64,000 bases of DNA, taken from Paracyclopina nana (taxonomy: Eukaryota; Arthropoda; Copepoda; Cyclopoida; Cyclopettidae). Positions within the stretch are counted from its first letter, which is position 1; every line of letters starts with the position of its first letter. Location of the stretch: NCBI GenBank assembly GCA_019096065.1, contig JAGUCH010000007.1:2192501-2256500 (forward strand), in the 5' to 3' direction. Shown one piece after another: positions 29,656-42,500 of this stretch. Under the pieces are notes generated by a model, which worked only from the letters and a program-made list of their open reading frames with translations, was not told the origin of the DNA and made no database searches. The position numbers were made by a program, and so were the translations under genes.

Positions 29656-30006
29656 TGCTCAAAAAGTGTAGAGGTCAATTTTGGCGTTGCACTGTTTGTG
29701 CTCATTGTTGCACTTTGGATCTGCATTGAAGCTATAAAGTATGTAACAAAAGAAACCTTGCTACTGATGCATGTAGTGAAATCGGACTATGGGATTCAAG
29801 AAACCCGAGTTAATATATTTCTTTTCATTTGCTCAACCATGTTTGCATTACCACTTTTTGCGCGCAGGCGAGATGTTGAAGGAAACGTTCCCCATCGGCC
29901 ATTTTTCCTGTTCATCATGGCTAATTTAATGACTTGCGGGAGCTTTCTTTTGGCACCAATGGAGCAGAATCTAAGCTCATTTCGTGTTTTTCAGCGACAT
30001 GGATAG
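29656..30006 (+). pseudogene. Truncated second copy of the orphan membrane protein
   Basis: The frame from 29656 aligns with the C-terminal part of the upstream 298-residue protein, beginning at its KSV (about residue 166). Shared features are the next hydrophobic segment ending in a Glu-rich turn, the segment FICSTMFALPLFA, and RRRDVEGNVPHRPFFLF against HRRDVEGNVPLRPFLQF. The acidic loop is shortened, the C-terminus differs, and nothing resembling the first 165 residues is seen upstream, where a TGA closes the frame at 29653. This looks like a decayed, 5'-truncated tandem duplicate, though an unseen upstream exon cannot be excluded. Confidence 0.65.
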
Positions 30007-30009
30007 ACA

Positions 30010-31449
30010 CCGAGTGTGGCCAATCGCTGAAAATTGCTTCTCCACATCAAACCCCTCAATAATAAATATACTGTAAGAAGCCAATTTTCAAATTGGTCAC
30101 AACAATTAAAGCATAAATATATAAATAATCAATTTTCCGATTGTAAGACTCTGACAGCTTTAAAATACCCAATATCTTACTGGTTGTAATATTATGAAAA
30201 TGGTAGTGAAATGAGGAATTTCTCGTGTGTTCAGTTTACGTTGGTTGGTAGTTGGTAGTTTTACCTGTAGCACATAATGATGGTTTTGAGTCAAGACAAG
30301 ACCGAAATTGGCCGTTTCCGTTGGAGCTTCAAAATCTGGGCATTATAAAGGCGCTGCTTGTAGCAGCAGCAGCAGCGCGTCCCATTTTTTATTTTACTAC
30401 CTTCTTCTTGGTGAAACTAATGGACGGACAGAGGTCGGCCGTTCCCACGATCCGCAAACTTTGTTGCCTCAAGTCGTGAAAACGGCATATACATACACTG
30501 CTGCACCATATTACTGCCTACCTCTATAAGTACACTCTTTTTTTCTTAAGAATGCCGGGTTGAATACCGTGCACCTCGACAAATGAAAAAAAGGTAGATT
30601 TTTCAAATAATATAAAAAGGAGTATTTATAACATTTTGCAGATTGCATTTCCCGCGTTTATGACATGACAGAATAACTCAATGATCCTTTGTTGCCACTT
30701 CCGTTTAGGGTCATGATTTTGTAGTAGTATTTATTTGTATACTCAGTCCATTCATTTGAGCGCTATCATCGGTGGAATCAGTGCACGCAGGAGTGTCTGA
30801 TTTCTTTTGTCATGGACGTCTTCTTGGGTTTTGGTGACTGCAACAATGTACTGCTACACTCCATATACTATACAATGTGTGCGCTACACTATGCGGAGCT
30901 CTGCCAGAGACGACATGAGAACGCCAATTCCTCCACGCCGGCCCCGCGAGGAAAAAAGTTGAGCCACCAAAATAAAACCCCAATAATGTTTCACGAGGGA
31001 AAAGAAATCCAATTTGAGCGTTATCAATAATTCTCGCGTCTTAAAATGCATGAAAAACCTGCGCGCTGAAATTCGAAATTGAGATTCATTTCGGCTTATC
31101 AATTGCAACTTGTCCCAGATTCCCGTCTCAGATACCTCCCCACCAACATGGTAATTCCAAAGATGATGATGAAGATGAAGAAGTGCCTGGATTACTTGGA
31201 AGAAGGCAGAAGAGATATTGTATGAAATTGCGCGGTGCGGTGCGGCGTGAGCGTGGAATGTGCGCGTGACCTTTTGACCTGCATGGAGCAGCGGGGTCGC
31301 GCGACGAGCTGAGAGAGCGAGCGCTTTTCTTACGAGCTGTGCCAAATGTCTTGGAAGTGCTCTCGACCAACTCCTCAGTCTTGAACAAGTGTCACCCCCA
31401 GCTAGCCCAAAGGATGCTAAGCTCGCGTTTCGACTATCGCCAACACGTC
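30010..31449. other. Intergenic, no gene seen
   Basis: About 1.4 kb. It holds a short CAG-type run at about 30360-30376 and becomes GC-richer from about 31210 to 31480, which fits the promoter of NTAN1. A 193-codon minus frame across the GC-rich part has no domain and looks like chance. Confidence 0.4.
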
Positions 31450-31557
31450 CGTTGACCAGAGTCAAACGGACAAACGTTAGCGCAGCTGGATAATTTATGC
31501 GCTAAAAACGAAGCTTCGCATACTCCACTTGCACTGGACGTGAGAAACGCTCAAAGG
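31450..31557 (+). other. Probable 5' non-coding exon of NTAN1
   Basis: A strong donor (AAAGG then GTAAGA, GT at 31558) follows a GC-rich promoter-like stretch. The next acceptor, TTCTTCTTGCAG, ends at 32190, 12 nt before the NTAN1 start codon. A 633-nt intron in the 5' UTR is therefore likely. The left edge is only a guess. Confidence 0.45.
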
Positions 31558-32201
31558 GTAAGAAAAACCATTTTTTCTGCTAATATGTTTTTTAACGCTG
31601 CTTCGGAAGTTTTATTTATGCTGTGTTCATCTAAAAAGGAAATTTTTTCCTTCCGTAAAATTGCGTTTTACTTAAGCCTCCTATTTAAGTACTGATCATT
31701 TTTACTCACTTTTGATAGCTTTAAGTAAACCACTTTTCCCACCTATTTTGGTCACATGAGTTTGAAGTGTTTTGATTAATCAGAAGTACGAAAACGTTGG
31801 CATTTCATTTAAGGCTGCCGTAAGATTTTCAGGAAACGAGGCATAGATGAACACCCCATTAGTACGGGCATGATGTTGCGAGAAATTGAACAATTGCACT
31901 TTTTTTTTATTTGCTCCGGATAATTTCGAAAGCATGTAGTATTTTTCAAGTGAGAGGCATTGTAATGCTGGAAAGAAACGACAATTGCCGGAAATCGCAT
32001 TGAAACTATGCGACTATTTGTATGCTGGATTTTTTGGCATGAAAGCCAATGGATGATTAATGGATTTGGCATGGCGCATTTTCGAGCACAAAATTATTCA
32101 CGTTGATGTCGTTTATCAATTGGAGTCGGGAATCCGTGAACCATTTCGCCATGACAAATGATCCATTTTTTCACCCCTTTCTTCTTGCAGCAGACCCCAA
32201 A

Positions 32202-33513
32202 ATGGTTTTGATGATCAATGGCGTCCCCCTGGAGGAATCGCCGAGAGACGTCGCAACGTTCATCTCGCAATTTCCTCACTTCAAGGAATCCGCGTCGAGA
32301 TTGTGCTCCATCAAGCCCGAAAGCATCGGGCCTCACGGACTCGTCTACGTTTGTGCTCGGGAATTCGCAGTCACGCATCCCCACGACAGCAAAATCAGCG
32401 TTTTGGGCGCCGACGACATCACAACTAGTCACATCATCGTCATTAGACACTCAGGTAATAAGGAGCTGAATCCAGATATTGCAGCAGACATCATGCGCAA
32501 TTTCACCAACAGGAAGTGGAGCCGTGGGCGTCACTCAAATCGATAGGTATTTCAATGATGACAGCATCTCCAGCATGATACAGAGGATTCAATCGCTGTC
32601 GTACAACCACTACGAAGGCCGCATGCAAGTGCATTTGATCGGTGGCTTTTCCGATCCTCGTCGCATTTCCCACTCGCTCAGCATCGCTCTGCTACGTAAT
32701 GCTTGAACGTACAACATAGGTTAACTTAACTTTATTTGCATTACGCTCATTGCAGAAATGCTGCATAAAAATCGAAACGAACTCGATTTGGAGACGTGCT
32801 GCATCGGCGATCTCTGCACGCTGGTGCGCAACGGGATCGCTTGGCCCTTAATTTACGGGATCGGCGTCAATGTGAAAACCGGAGACATTTTTCCGGCCCA
32901 ATTCGCCGATAAAGGACCAGATATGGACATTCGCCACGCCAGAACGCTGACCGGTGGCGATAATGTTGGCGTAAGTAGAGCTATACGTATTTTTTCCGTC
33001 AAACGGTCAGCTGACGCGGGCCAATCAGCGCCGCTCTTTGTTGACACTTCCGCCGTTTCGCGGAAAATGCCGAAAACCACGTGGCCTCACGTTAAATTTT
33101 GATTTCAGCTGCTAGAAGTGTACGATTGCTCGAGAGAGGAGCTCCGCATTGGCCCTTTTTCGTACGAGCCCATGAGAGCCGTGGACATTTGGCTGCAACA
33201 AAGCGACGACTTTTTGCTGCAAAGCCTCTCATCGGTACCGGAAGTCGTGCCACCCCATTTTGTGCAGCATCTCAGGTCGACTTTAAAGCGCATCAAGGAC
33301 GATCCCTATCCCGCCGTGACCATCTTCCACTCCAACTGCCCAAGATATTACCGAAAAGACGGCATTTCCGGCCTTTGGGTTCGGGTGCATCACAAAGATG
33401 AGGCGCTAACCAACAACAACCCTAGCTCTGCTGCAATCGCGGCCGCGGCCGCTGGATGGCCCCCACCGACCTCTTCCGTACCCTCCATTGCAAACACCCA
33501 AGCATATTATTGA
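32202..33513 (+). CDS. NTAN1: Protein N-terminal asparagine amidohydrolase
   Basis: Four coding exons: 32202-32454, 32513-32695, 32756-32970 and 33109-33513. They total 1,056 nt (351 residues; human 310). Conserved blocks include GPHGLVYVCAREFAVTHP, VLGADDITTSHIIVIRHSG, VHLIGGFSDPRRIS, YGIGVNVKTGDIFPAQF, ARTLTGGDNVG, RIGPFSYEPM and PPHFVQHLRSTLKRIKDDP. The enzyme deamidates N-terminal Asn to Asp and so feeds the Arg/N-degron pathway. The extra length is a low-complexity Ala/Pro/Ser tail (about residues 320-351). The likely polyadenylation signal AATAAA at 33624 lies inside the last exon of the convergent channel gene, so the two transcripts probably overlap. Confidence 0.9.
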
Positions 33514-33568
33514 ACCGCGTGTACTTTACAAATAATTTATCGTGTGTTTTCCAATTTAGATATCTCTT

Positions 33569-36500
33569 TTACCACTTGTTTAGCTCTTCAATATCTCCAA
33601 GTTTGAAATAGACAGAAATGATGAATAAAAGCAGAAATGTGACAAACATGCTGGGCACGAGGACCTTTTGCAACTCGTTCACTCTTGAGGCCGTCCAATA
33701 CCGAGGCTTAACCTAAAGCATATGAAGGTTATCACTTTAGTTGTTACGTTAAATATGGCGCACCAATTTTTGCGGTAAAGAGCCCACGTTGCTGTTGTGG
33801 CTCAAATTCCTGGACGTCTTCACTCCAACTTGGCTCATGGAATTGGGCCTCACCACACTGTAGGACAAGTCTTGCGCGTAGGTCATTGTCAGCTCCCTCA
33901 GCCTCATTTTGTCGATCAAAATGTGCATGGCTATGATCATCGATGTGGAGAGCATGAAGTAAAGCAACCACACATCGATGGCCTTGAAGTAAGATGTGTT
34001 GGGCAGGGATGAAGTCATGGTCGACATCAAGGAGGCCAAAACGAGAAGACAAGTGAGCGAGCCCATGAAGCGATCATTGAAGTCATCGATGTCAATCCAA
34101 AAAGTGAGGCAAGCCAAAAAGCCAAGCAAGAAACTTTGGAAAAGACTCTGAGACACGTGGTATCCATATTGCCTGGCAAAATCAACCAACACCCAAACTT
34201 CACTTCTGGTCACGTTCAATGGGCTCTTAATCATGGTCATGTTGGTGATGACAAACTCAACCAGAGTTTTTGGGCCGTCGTACAAAATGTCTCCCGGCTT
34301 CAAAACCACAGATTGAGTTGTAGCTGTGCGAATTCGAAATATCATCAGACAATGCTGATCGTCAAATGGGAAAAATCTGAGGTTGAACGTGCAATGATAT
34401 TCTGCGTAGTATCTTCTCAGGAAAAAGAGGTAATTCTCGTGTCCAAGGTAAATGCGATTCTCCCTTTCGTACTTGTCCTCCAATGGTAAGGGACTACGAT
34501 TTTTCATCACCAACAAGGCAGAGTACTCATCTTTGACGAACGATCCTGTTTTGGAGTTGGCAAAGCCAATCTCAGGAATCCAAACTCGATCTCGTTCTTT
34601 CACTGCAATCATGTTCAAGTAGATGTCATCGCGAAGGTTGAGGTAGTCAAGCCTGCGATCCCTCCAGGATATGTTCAAGCGGAGAATGGTACTGAACATC
34701 ATGTCAATGGTTTGGATTTTGTCAAAGCTGAAAATCTCCAGGGTAAGAGTGAGCTCCAGAGGCTCGGTGAACTTGGATCCTTTGATGCCTTGCTTGGGTG
34801 GCAGATCCGGTTGGTAGTCATCTGGAATGAATATTCGCCTGCAGTTCTCCTCATCTGAGCCATCAGAGCAGTCTGGTTTCAAGTCACAGCGAAGATTCAA
34901 AGGCTGACAAGTTCCATCCGAGCAAGTGAATTCTTCATCTGTGCAAGCAGTCAGAGTGAGAAATTGCTCGACTCCAGTTCCACTCGAGCACTCGTTTTCA
35001 AACAAAATCCATTTTCGCCTACCAATTGGGTATACAGACTGCAAAATTCAAAACTATGATTATTGCAATTATACTTTTTAAGGCTAGCTTACTCTAGAGT
35101 TGTCAAAAAGTTGGGCTGATATGTTGTATCGCAAGTGGAATAATTTCCACGATTGGCTGCTGATATCCTTAAATATCATTAAAAATGTTAATTTCACTAA
35201 TGCAGACGTTTATACGTATTTTGCTTCTGTTTTTACCCATTTTATGGTGGAAGTTGCCAATCCCTTAAATGATGGTTTGCTACCCTCGTGAATCTGTAGA
35301 GTGTACAACCTGTCAAATCTACTTTGAGAACAAAGACCTCTCAGCTTGAATTCCAAGATTCCCTTGTAAAAATGACACATTGTACAATAAGTCCTGATTT
35401 AAAGGTCACTTTTTAATCAATTTGTCAGAGGAAATCTGCTAGCATACCTTGGGCTCGTTTCTGAGCACAAAGAGGCTCCCCACTTGCCAAATAGCCTGTC
35501 AGTATTGGTGAATGGGTCTCTTCTTTCAGCTGAAGGACCAACTCGAAGTGGAAGGTGGAAAGCAAGGCCGGCAATGACGTGGCGGTCTTGAGCCCATTAG
35601 TGGAAGCAATCCAAAATGCGAGGACTAATGCACTTTGGCAGAGGTGACAGCTCCAGACAACAAGGTGATGAGGGAGGTGTCAATCTGTTCAATAAAGTCT
35701 AAGTTGAAAACTTTAAAGGCTTCCTTCTCGTTTGAACGGTGAAAAAGAACTGTTTATTTACGTTATTTTGAGCGCGCAGCGCAGCTGACGCTTAAGCGGG
35801 AAAATACGAAAATAAAGATAAGCATATATACACAAATCGAGGTAGACACGAATTGGCAATGTTGTCAAGGCACCAAAAGCCCCCTCCTCAAATCAGGACC
35901 TGAATTTGAGGCTTAAGCCGGCTTGTTGGCATCAGGAATGATGACATTGGCTTCAGCCTTGAGCGGCAAAGTTGCCAGGTCGATGTCTTCGTAGTGTCGA
36001 TATTTGATGAAAAATTTTTCTTGACCAGCATCGGTGAATCCATCGGGTTTGACTGACATTTTGAGGTAATAAACAACCCGGTAGGCTTGGTGATGCACTA
36101 GGCAACCAAACAAGTGCTCCTGGAGCAGCTGAGGCATCGTTTTGGCATGGTGGCTTGGAAGATGGCCTAGCCTGCCACACTGAGAGCAGCGCTTAAGCAA
36201 CATGGGGCAATTTGCAATGTTATGCCCATCTTCGAGGCACTGCGGGTATATGCAGACCTGAACAATTTCCAAGCACTTCGCAGTTGGCAGGCTGTGATCA
36301 GTTGATCCGCAGTGTGGGCACGGGTGAAGCATGCAGTTCGATTTTCTGAAAAGGACCTTAAGGATGTCGGCATAGTTAATTTGGTCCAGTGGGCCTAGAA
36401 GCTCAGTGAGCCTTAAGGCGAATTCGGGGGAGAGGCAATGATGATCCAATGGAAATTTTCTTGTGTAGCCCTCCATCATCTTCAGCACAGCTGAGCCCGA

Positions 36501-39500
36501 ATGCACAAAAACTGATGCGGCTGCAGATCGAAAGGCCGTGAAGAGCAGATCTTGCTTCAAATGAGCCCTCACAGTGCCCTGGCCATAAGGTCTCCAATTC
36601 ACATAGGTTGGTTTGGGGATCGAGCCAAACCTCGGCTTGCCTTCAGTCAAGCATAAAATGATGTGAATGAATTGGAGCGCGTTCGCCTCGTCGCTTAAGC
36701 CAACTTCGATCATGTCCTTTGTTGCCAGTGCTGACAAGATCGCCATGGACCCGTGGTGGACGACTTTGAGATGGATCTTCATGTCTTCATCCCAGTCAGC
36801 ATAAGCCTTCGAAAAATCCTTTTGATTTGGGTGGATTTTTATGTTGGCTTTTGGAGGAGCTTTTTGTTCTGGTTTTCCAGGCAAGGGTTGGCGGAATTGG
36901 AAGGTGATGACCGGCGATCCACTTTGCTCTAAATAATAGTGCAAGGAGTTTTGGATCTGGTGCGGAGCGACTTCCAATGGTGGAGGGAAGGCCAGAACCA
37001 CCAAGTTTGACAAGTCAACGAGGTTGCACGGCTTAAGCCCAATACTTTTAAGCCGGCTGTCGCCAACGATTCCAAACCCTGTCTTTACCACTTGGGGGGA
37101 GTTGATGATGTCCTCCACTGCTTTTGGGATGGCTCTTTCCACAGGTTGTCCATCTCCAGGAGAGTTGACTTGGATTAGCAATATTTTGCCCGACAGGGTG
37201 CCGAGAGACAGAGAGGTGAAACCATTAATGGGAGCTTCGGCCTGGGGGGATCTTTTATAGAGCTCGTCCGGTTTCCAGGGGGTCATGTAAAGGTCGCAGG
37301 TGCCATCTCTGTAGATCTCTCCAATGATGTCCGAGTCCTTGGCCATCTGGTTCCATTGCTCTTCCGTGGTATTTTTGGAGACAACCATTATTGGCCCATA
37401 AGGGGTGGCAAAGCACTCCAGATTGCCATTCCTCAAGGTGCGATCAAGCTTGGCTTGCTTGAGCTTGTACTGGCCGAAGATGTGATCTTGCTTGTCCAGA
37501 TTGTGGAGGTCAGTGCCAATGACTGAGTTGTCGAGTCGGAACTTGCACGGGTTGACTTTGCAGTCGCCTTCTTGGGGCATCCAGGCCATCTGGCTGACAG
37601 CTCCTTTGCCTGACTTCAAGAGGAGTTGAGCTTTCTTGCAGGTGAGGACCGTGACCTCAGAAGCGTAAGCATTCATGGCGTAGATGGCTTGTGGCATGTG
37701 GGACGTAGGCAGGGCTCCCTTGTAGGCTTCTTGAACAGTTTTTGGATTGGGGAAGCAAGCGTCCTTAAGGAGCAGAATGGCAGCATCGACATCCTCTTCT
37801 GCCAGAGCCATGAACTTCTGGATGAGCAAAGGGGCCCCCTCATTGGGAGGATGGCTTAAGCCTAGGAGAGAAATAGCTTCTTTTACCTCCTCAGGCATTC
37901 CCTTAAGGGCCGATCCTTGCAAGACGATGCGATGGAATCCACCGATGACCTTGCTCAACGCTGCGATGAGTGGGAGTGCGGCAGCCTTTTCCTCGTTGTT
38001 CCACGGCTCCATGTACTGTGGAGTCCTCAATTTGGAGACTTGAAGTCGAGCATCGGCGGTGATGACAAGGAAGAGCTCAGGATGGGAGATGGAGAGGACT
38101 GACAGTGGTGCTCCATCCCGATAGAGGCATACAAGTCTAAACAAGTCCTGGTAGATGGCCTTAATTGGTCTTAGCAAGGCCTCGCTCTTGGTGCGATGGT
38201 CTTCTGGCTGCATGATACCATAATCCATTGATGGAGCCGCAATCAGGAGTTCAGGGTTCCTGTAAAGGTCAGCAGCCTCCGCAGCAGGCATCGCCAGGAG
38301 CTCGTTGAGGAAAAGGCCCTGTTTTGCCCCTAAGGAAGCCACCATGGTCTGCCTCTCCATGGCTTGAAGATGAGTGTCTTCATCTGACTGGCTACCTGGA
38401 ATGGCATCAAAGTTGATCCCTGGAAAGATTTGTTTGAGTATGGTTAGCTTCGAAGTTTCAGGCAAGACATAGTTATTCGAGAGCAATTTTTCCAGAAGCG
38501 GGTTGGAGGCAAGGATTTTTTGCAGCAAAGGATTCGGGATGCCTCTTCCAATGAGAAGTTTGTCTCCTCGTGCATCAGCGAGCTCGGGAAGAGGCGGTTG
38601 TAGTGTTGGGATGAGCAGTTCCAATGAGCTATCAGATGACGAGGCCGACCAAGAGTCCACGACAATGCCCTCTGAGTTGTCTGGGAGAAGATGCTTTTTG
38701 TCTGTGGATGAGGGTTGTTCAGGGGCATCAAGTGAGGCCAAGGGCGGCATGGGGGTCCTGAAGATGACGTGAGGCCCTACGGAATCAGCTGAAGTTCCCG
38801 GTCGGGGTTCAGGTGAAGCCGGCTTAAGCCTACGACTTGGGGATTCAGGGAATGTAGCCGGCCTCTTTTCAGTTGACGCGGCCTGAAGCTTCGTCTCCTC
38901 TTCTTGCTCAAGGTCAACCAGGAGGACGCGTCTGAGCTTAACATTATAGGATTTTTGACCCAAACGTTTACCTGACGGGCCTGGGCGAGGTTCCTGCTCT
39001 TCTTTACGATCTTGATCGCTCATGATGACGTCGATTTTTACCGATGGAGTCAAAATTTTTAAAAGGAATACTTAAGAATTTGAATTTCCGGAAGGAGTGG
39101 CGATTTGACGAGTTTTCTTGCCCTTCTTCTTTTTCGCCGAAATGTTGATTCGGCTTAAGCCTCAAGGCGACAATTCTTCCGTTGGCAGGGGAGGACGTCG
39201 GCTTAAGCTATAGACACGGAGATGAGCTTGTTCAAGCGGCTGGTTCAATCAGGCACTCGATGAAACTTTCAAAGCCAAGCTAACTTTGAAGATGAACGGC
39301 GCGTCACGAATATTTTCGAAAACGATGTTTCTCGTTCGAGAGTAAAAACGGTAGTGTTTATTTTCCGGATTCGTTGAGATCACTACAATAAAAACTGAGA
39401 GTTTCAGCACTTAAGTGAGTAAGCTAAAATTGGCGGTAAAATTCAAATTCATAGCGGGTGGGATCTCAACTAACGCGAAGGTTTGCACTTGGTATGCTAA

Positions 39501-42500
39501 ATGTGGGAGTAAAACATGTTAGTAAAGTCTATGCACTGCTAGAGTCTTTGCACTAAGCATGAGCTTTCACTTTTGCTTTAAAGTCCTGAGGGCGACGTCA
39601 CTAATTGAGCACTTTGTTCATAGTAAGATCGGCCTTTCGTTCTTCTTAGCTTAAGCAGAGCACATTACTTCAGCACTTTTAAAAGTCTAAAATCACATAA
39701 GTTGTGGTCGAGGTGCATTTTTGCGTTGGAACCTTGTTCTGGTCGCAATGGGTCCATGCACAAAGTCTTCATCAGACCCATCCTCCTTGTCTTTGAGGAA
39801 AAGATCAGGCACTAGCTTTTTGCGGTCAAGTGGATCTTCTTGGTCTTCTGGATCAGAGTATACTTCATCAATGAAGTCGAGAGCTGCTTCGGTTTCGTCA
39901 AGCTCTTCTTGCTTAAGCATTCTTTTTTCATGAGGTACTGTTTCTCTGGCAATCCAGGGAGCTTCATCTTCTTCATCAAGGTTTGGAAGAGGGATTAAGT
40001 GTTGGATCGGTCTTTCTCGATACTTGAATTCAAGAACTGGCTTTTTCTCTCCTTTTTCCTTGATGTACTTGGTCGATGGGTATTTGACAATGACTCTTCG
40101 GATTAATCCATCAGCATTCACGAAGGTTTTGTCTACAATGCCAAGCTGCCATGAGTTTTTCTTTGCATAGATTCTTGGGTCCACCATGATGACTGGATCA
40201 CCTTGCTTAAGCGACCGAATGAAGTCTCTCCATTTAGGCATCTTTTGAATCCGGAGAAGCCATGCCTGAGACCAGAAGTGCCATAATTCTTGAAGCTTTG
40301 TTTCCAGAGTTTTGTAATGTTTGGGCAGAGTCTCCAGATCCTTGGGATTGATTGTTGGCATAAGCTCTCCCCCTGGCCCCCTCGTCAAGAAGTGGTTTGG
40401 AGTCAGGACATGGCCATCAACTACTCCAATGGGGCGACTATTCACAATGCCTTCAGCTCGCTTCGCAAATGTGGAGAAGTCTTCGTAAGACAGCACAGCT
40501 TCGCCAGAGATCTTGTACATGGCACGCTTCCAGCTCTTGACAGCTGTTTCCGCGTTCCCATTGCAGTTGGGTCCATAAGGAGGTGAGAACTTCCAATCCT
40601 TGACACCAACTTTTTGCACATCTTGACGCACTGTTGTCCAGTCTACCTGTTCCAGACTTGAAATAAGTTCTTGATGTCTTGGATTACAGAAGATTTCTTG
40701 CTTAAGCTTCTTTAGACTGGCACCATTGTCACTTCTTATTTGCTTAGGCACTCCAGTTCTGACTACCATTCTGTCGAGGGCATTCTTAAGAGCCTCAGTG
40801 TTCATTTTTGGAACCACTTCAACATGAATAGCCTTGGTGTCATGACACATAGCTATCAAAATCCAAACCTTTGTATTGGATCTGAGTAGCTTGACAGGAA
40901 AGGGTCCAGCATAGTCGATTGAAATGCGTTGGAATGGAAACATTTCTTCAGCTGAGAGCATAAAGTTGCTAGGGAGTGGTGCCATAAGCTGCCTCATCAC
41001 TTTTGCTTGAGCAATGGTGCAGAGCCAACACTTTTTGGTGAGACTTTGGAATATCGCAGCAGCTCCTCTAACATAGTATTTCTCTTGAAGATAAGACGTC
41101 ATTGTCACAGTGCCATAGCCATGTCCCATGATTTGATGAATTTCTTCGCAAACTTGCACTGACAGGCAGGATGGCACGATTAATCGTCTTCTTCCAATCC
41201 AGGTTGGTTCACCTTTATAGGTTCTACCACGCATTCTAAGTTCTCCATGATCTCCTAAGAGTATGTTCAAGGATGCGAGTCTTGACACTTTTGGCCATTT
41301 CTTGTTTCTGTATAGAAAATCAAGTTCTTCACCAAACTCTTGTTGTTGGAGGATCATAAGAAGGAAGCCTTCTGCTTTGGCTTTTTCTTCTGGAGCGAGC
41401 TGTTCGTCTGTGACAATCTGGAATCGTTGTGGTCTTTTCTTCGTGATGTCAGCTTTGGCTCTGGAGTTGTTGATGAATCTTTGAACTCTTGCCATGCATC
41501 GAACACTAACTCCAAACCTCAATTTTTCAGTGGGGATAGGTAGCTTAAGCACTCTGGATTTCTTCCATTCTTGATAGACTTGATGCGATGGTACCAGGTA
41601 ACTTGGGACTACATTTTCTCCCGCCTTGATAAAATTTATCAACGACTTTTTCTGAGCGACAGCGACTGCAGCAATGTCATCATTGGTTAGCTTAAGCTCT
41701 TCGTTTGGGTAGTTCGCAATTGGCCCAAGCAAAAATGGTGGCCCATGCTTCCATAAGGTGTCGTTGGCAAGATCTTTGGCTTTGATACCTCGCGTGGGTT
41801 TGTCACTTGGATTGGTGGATCCTTTGATGTGGCGCCAATTGTACATATTTGTCAACTCAAAGATCTCAGAGACTCGACGACTGACAAATGTTTTCCAATT
41901 TCTTGCAGGTTTCATCATCCAATCCAGCACTACTGATGAGTCTGTCCATAGATAGATGTCATCGATTTTTTCGTAAAGAGCCTTAAGGTGTACTGCCATG
42001 CGAGCCCCCACTACTGCTCCTAGCAATTCTTTTTCAGGAATTGAACGAGATTCATTTAGAGGGCAGAGCTTCATTCTTGACGTGATGAGATTGGAGTCAA
42101 TTCTTCCATCTGTGTAGTGGCACACTAGATAAGCGCAGGCAGCATAAGCAACTTCACTAGCGTCAGTAAAGATATGCAGGTATCGATGAGTAGTTGGGCC
42201 TTTACGAATTGCTCGTGGGACTTGAAACAAGTTTATGTCGTCAAGGTCTTTGACAAACTCAAACCATCTGGTGATGATCAATTTTGCATCCGGATGGTCA
42301 ATTTTGTTGAGCTCTGAGTCCCAGTTGAGCTTAAGCGTTGATTTCAAGGCACATGTTGCTTGGATGAGAATTTTACCATACAAGATGACAGGAGTGACAA
42401 GTCCAAGAATATCAAAAAGTCTTGGAGTGTACTTTGTCAGGAGCCTTAAGGTGATTGGATGGCCGATGAATGGATCATAGGGAGGTTTCTGGAAGACAAT

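Noticed and set aside
30884-31465. 193-codon minus-strand frame in a GC-rich patch
   Set aside because: It overlaps the probable NTAN1 promoter, is Arg/Ser/Ala-rich without pattern, and the patch alone explains the openness.
35913-39053. Envelope gene of the retrotransposon
   Set aside because: The position fits, but no signal peptide, membrane anchor or envelope-like feature is visible.
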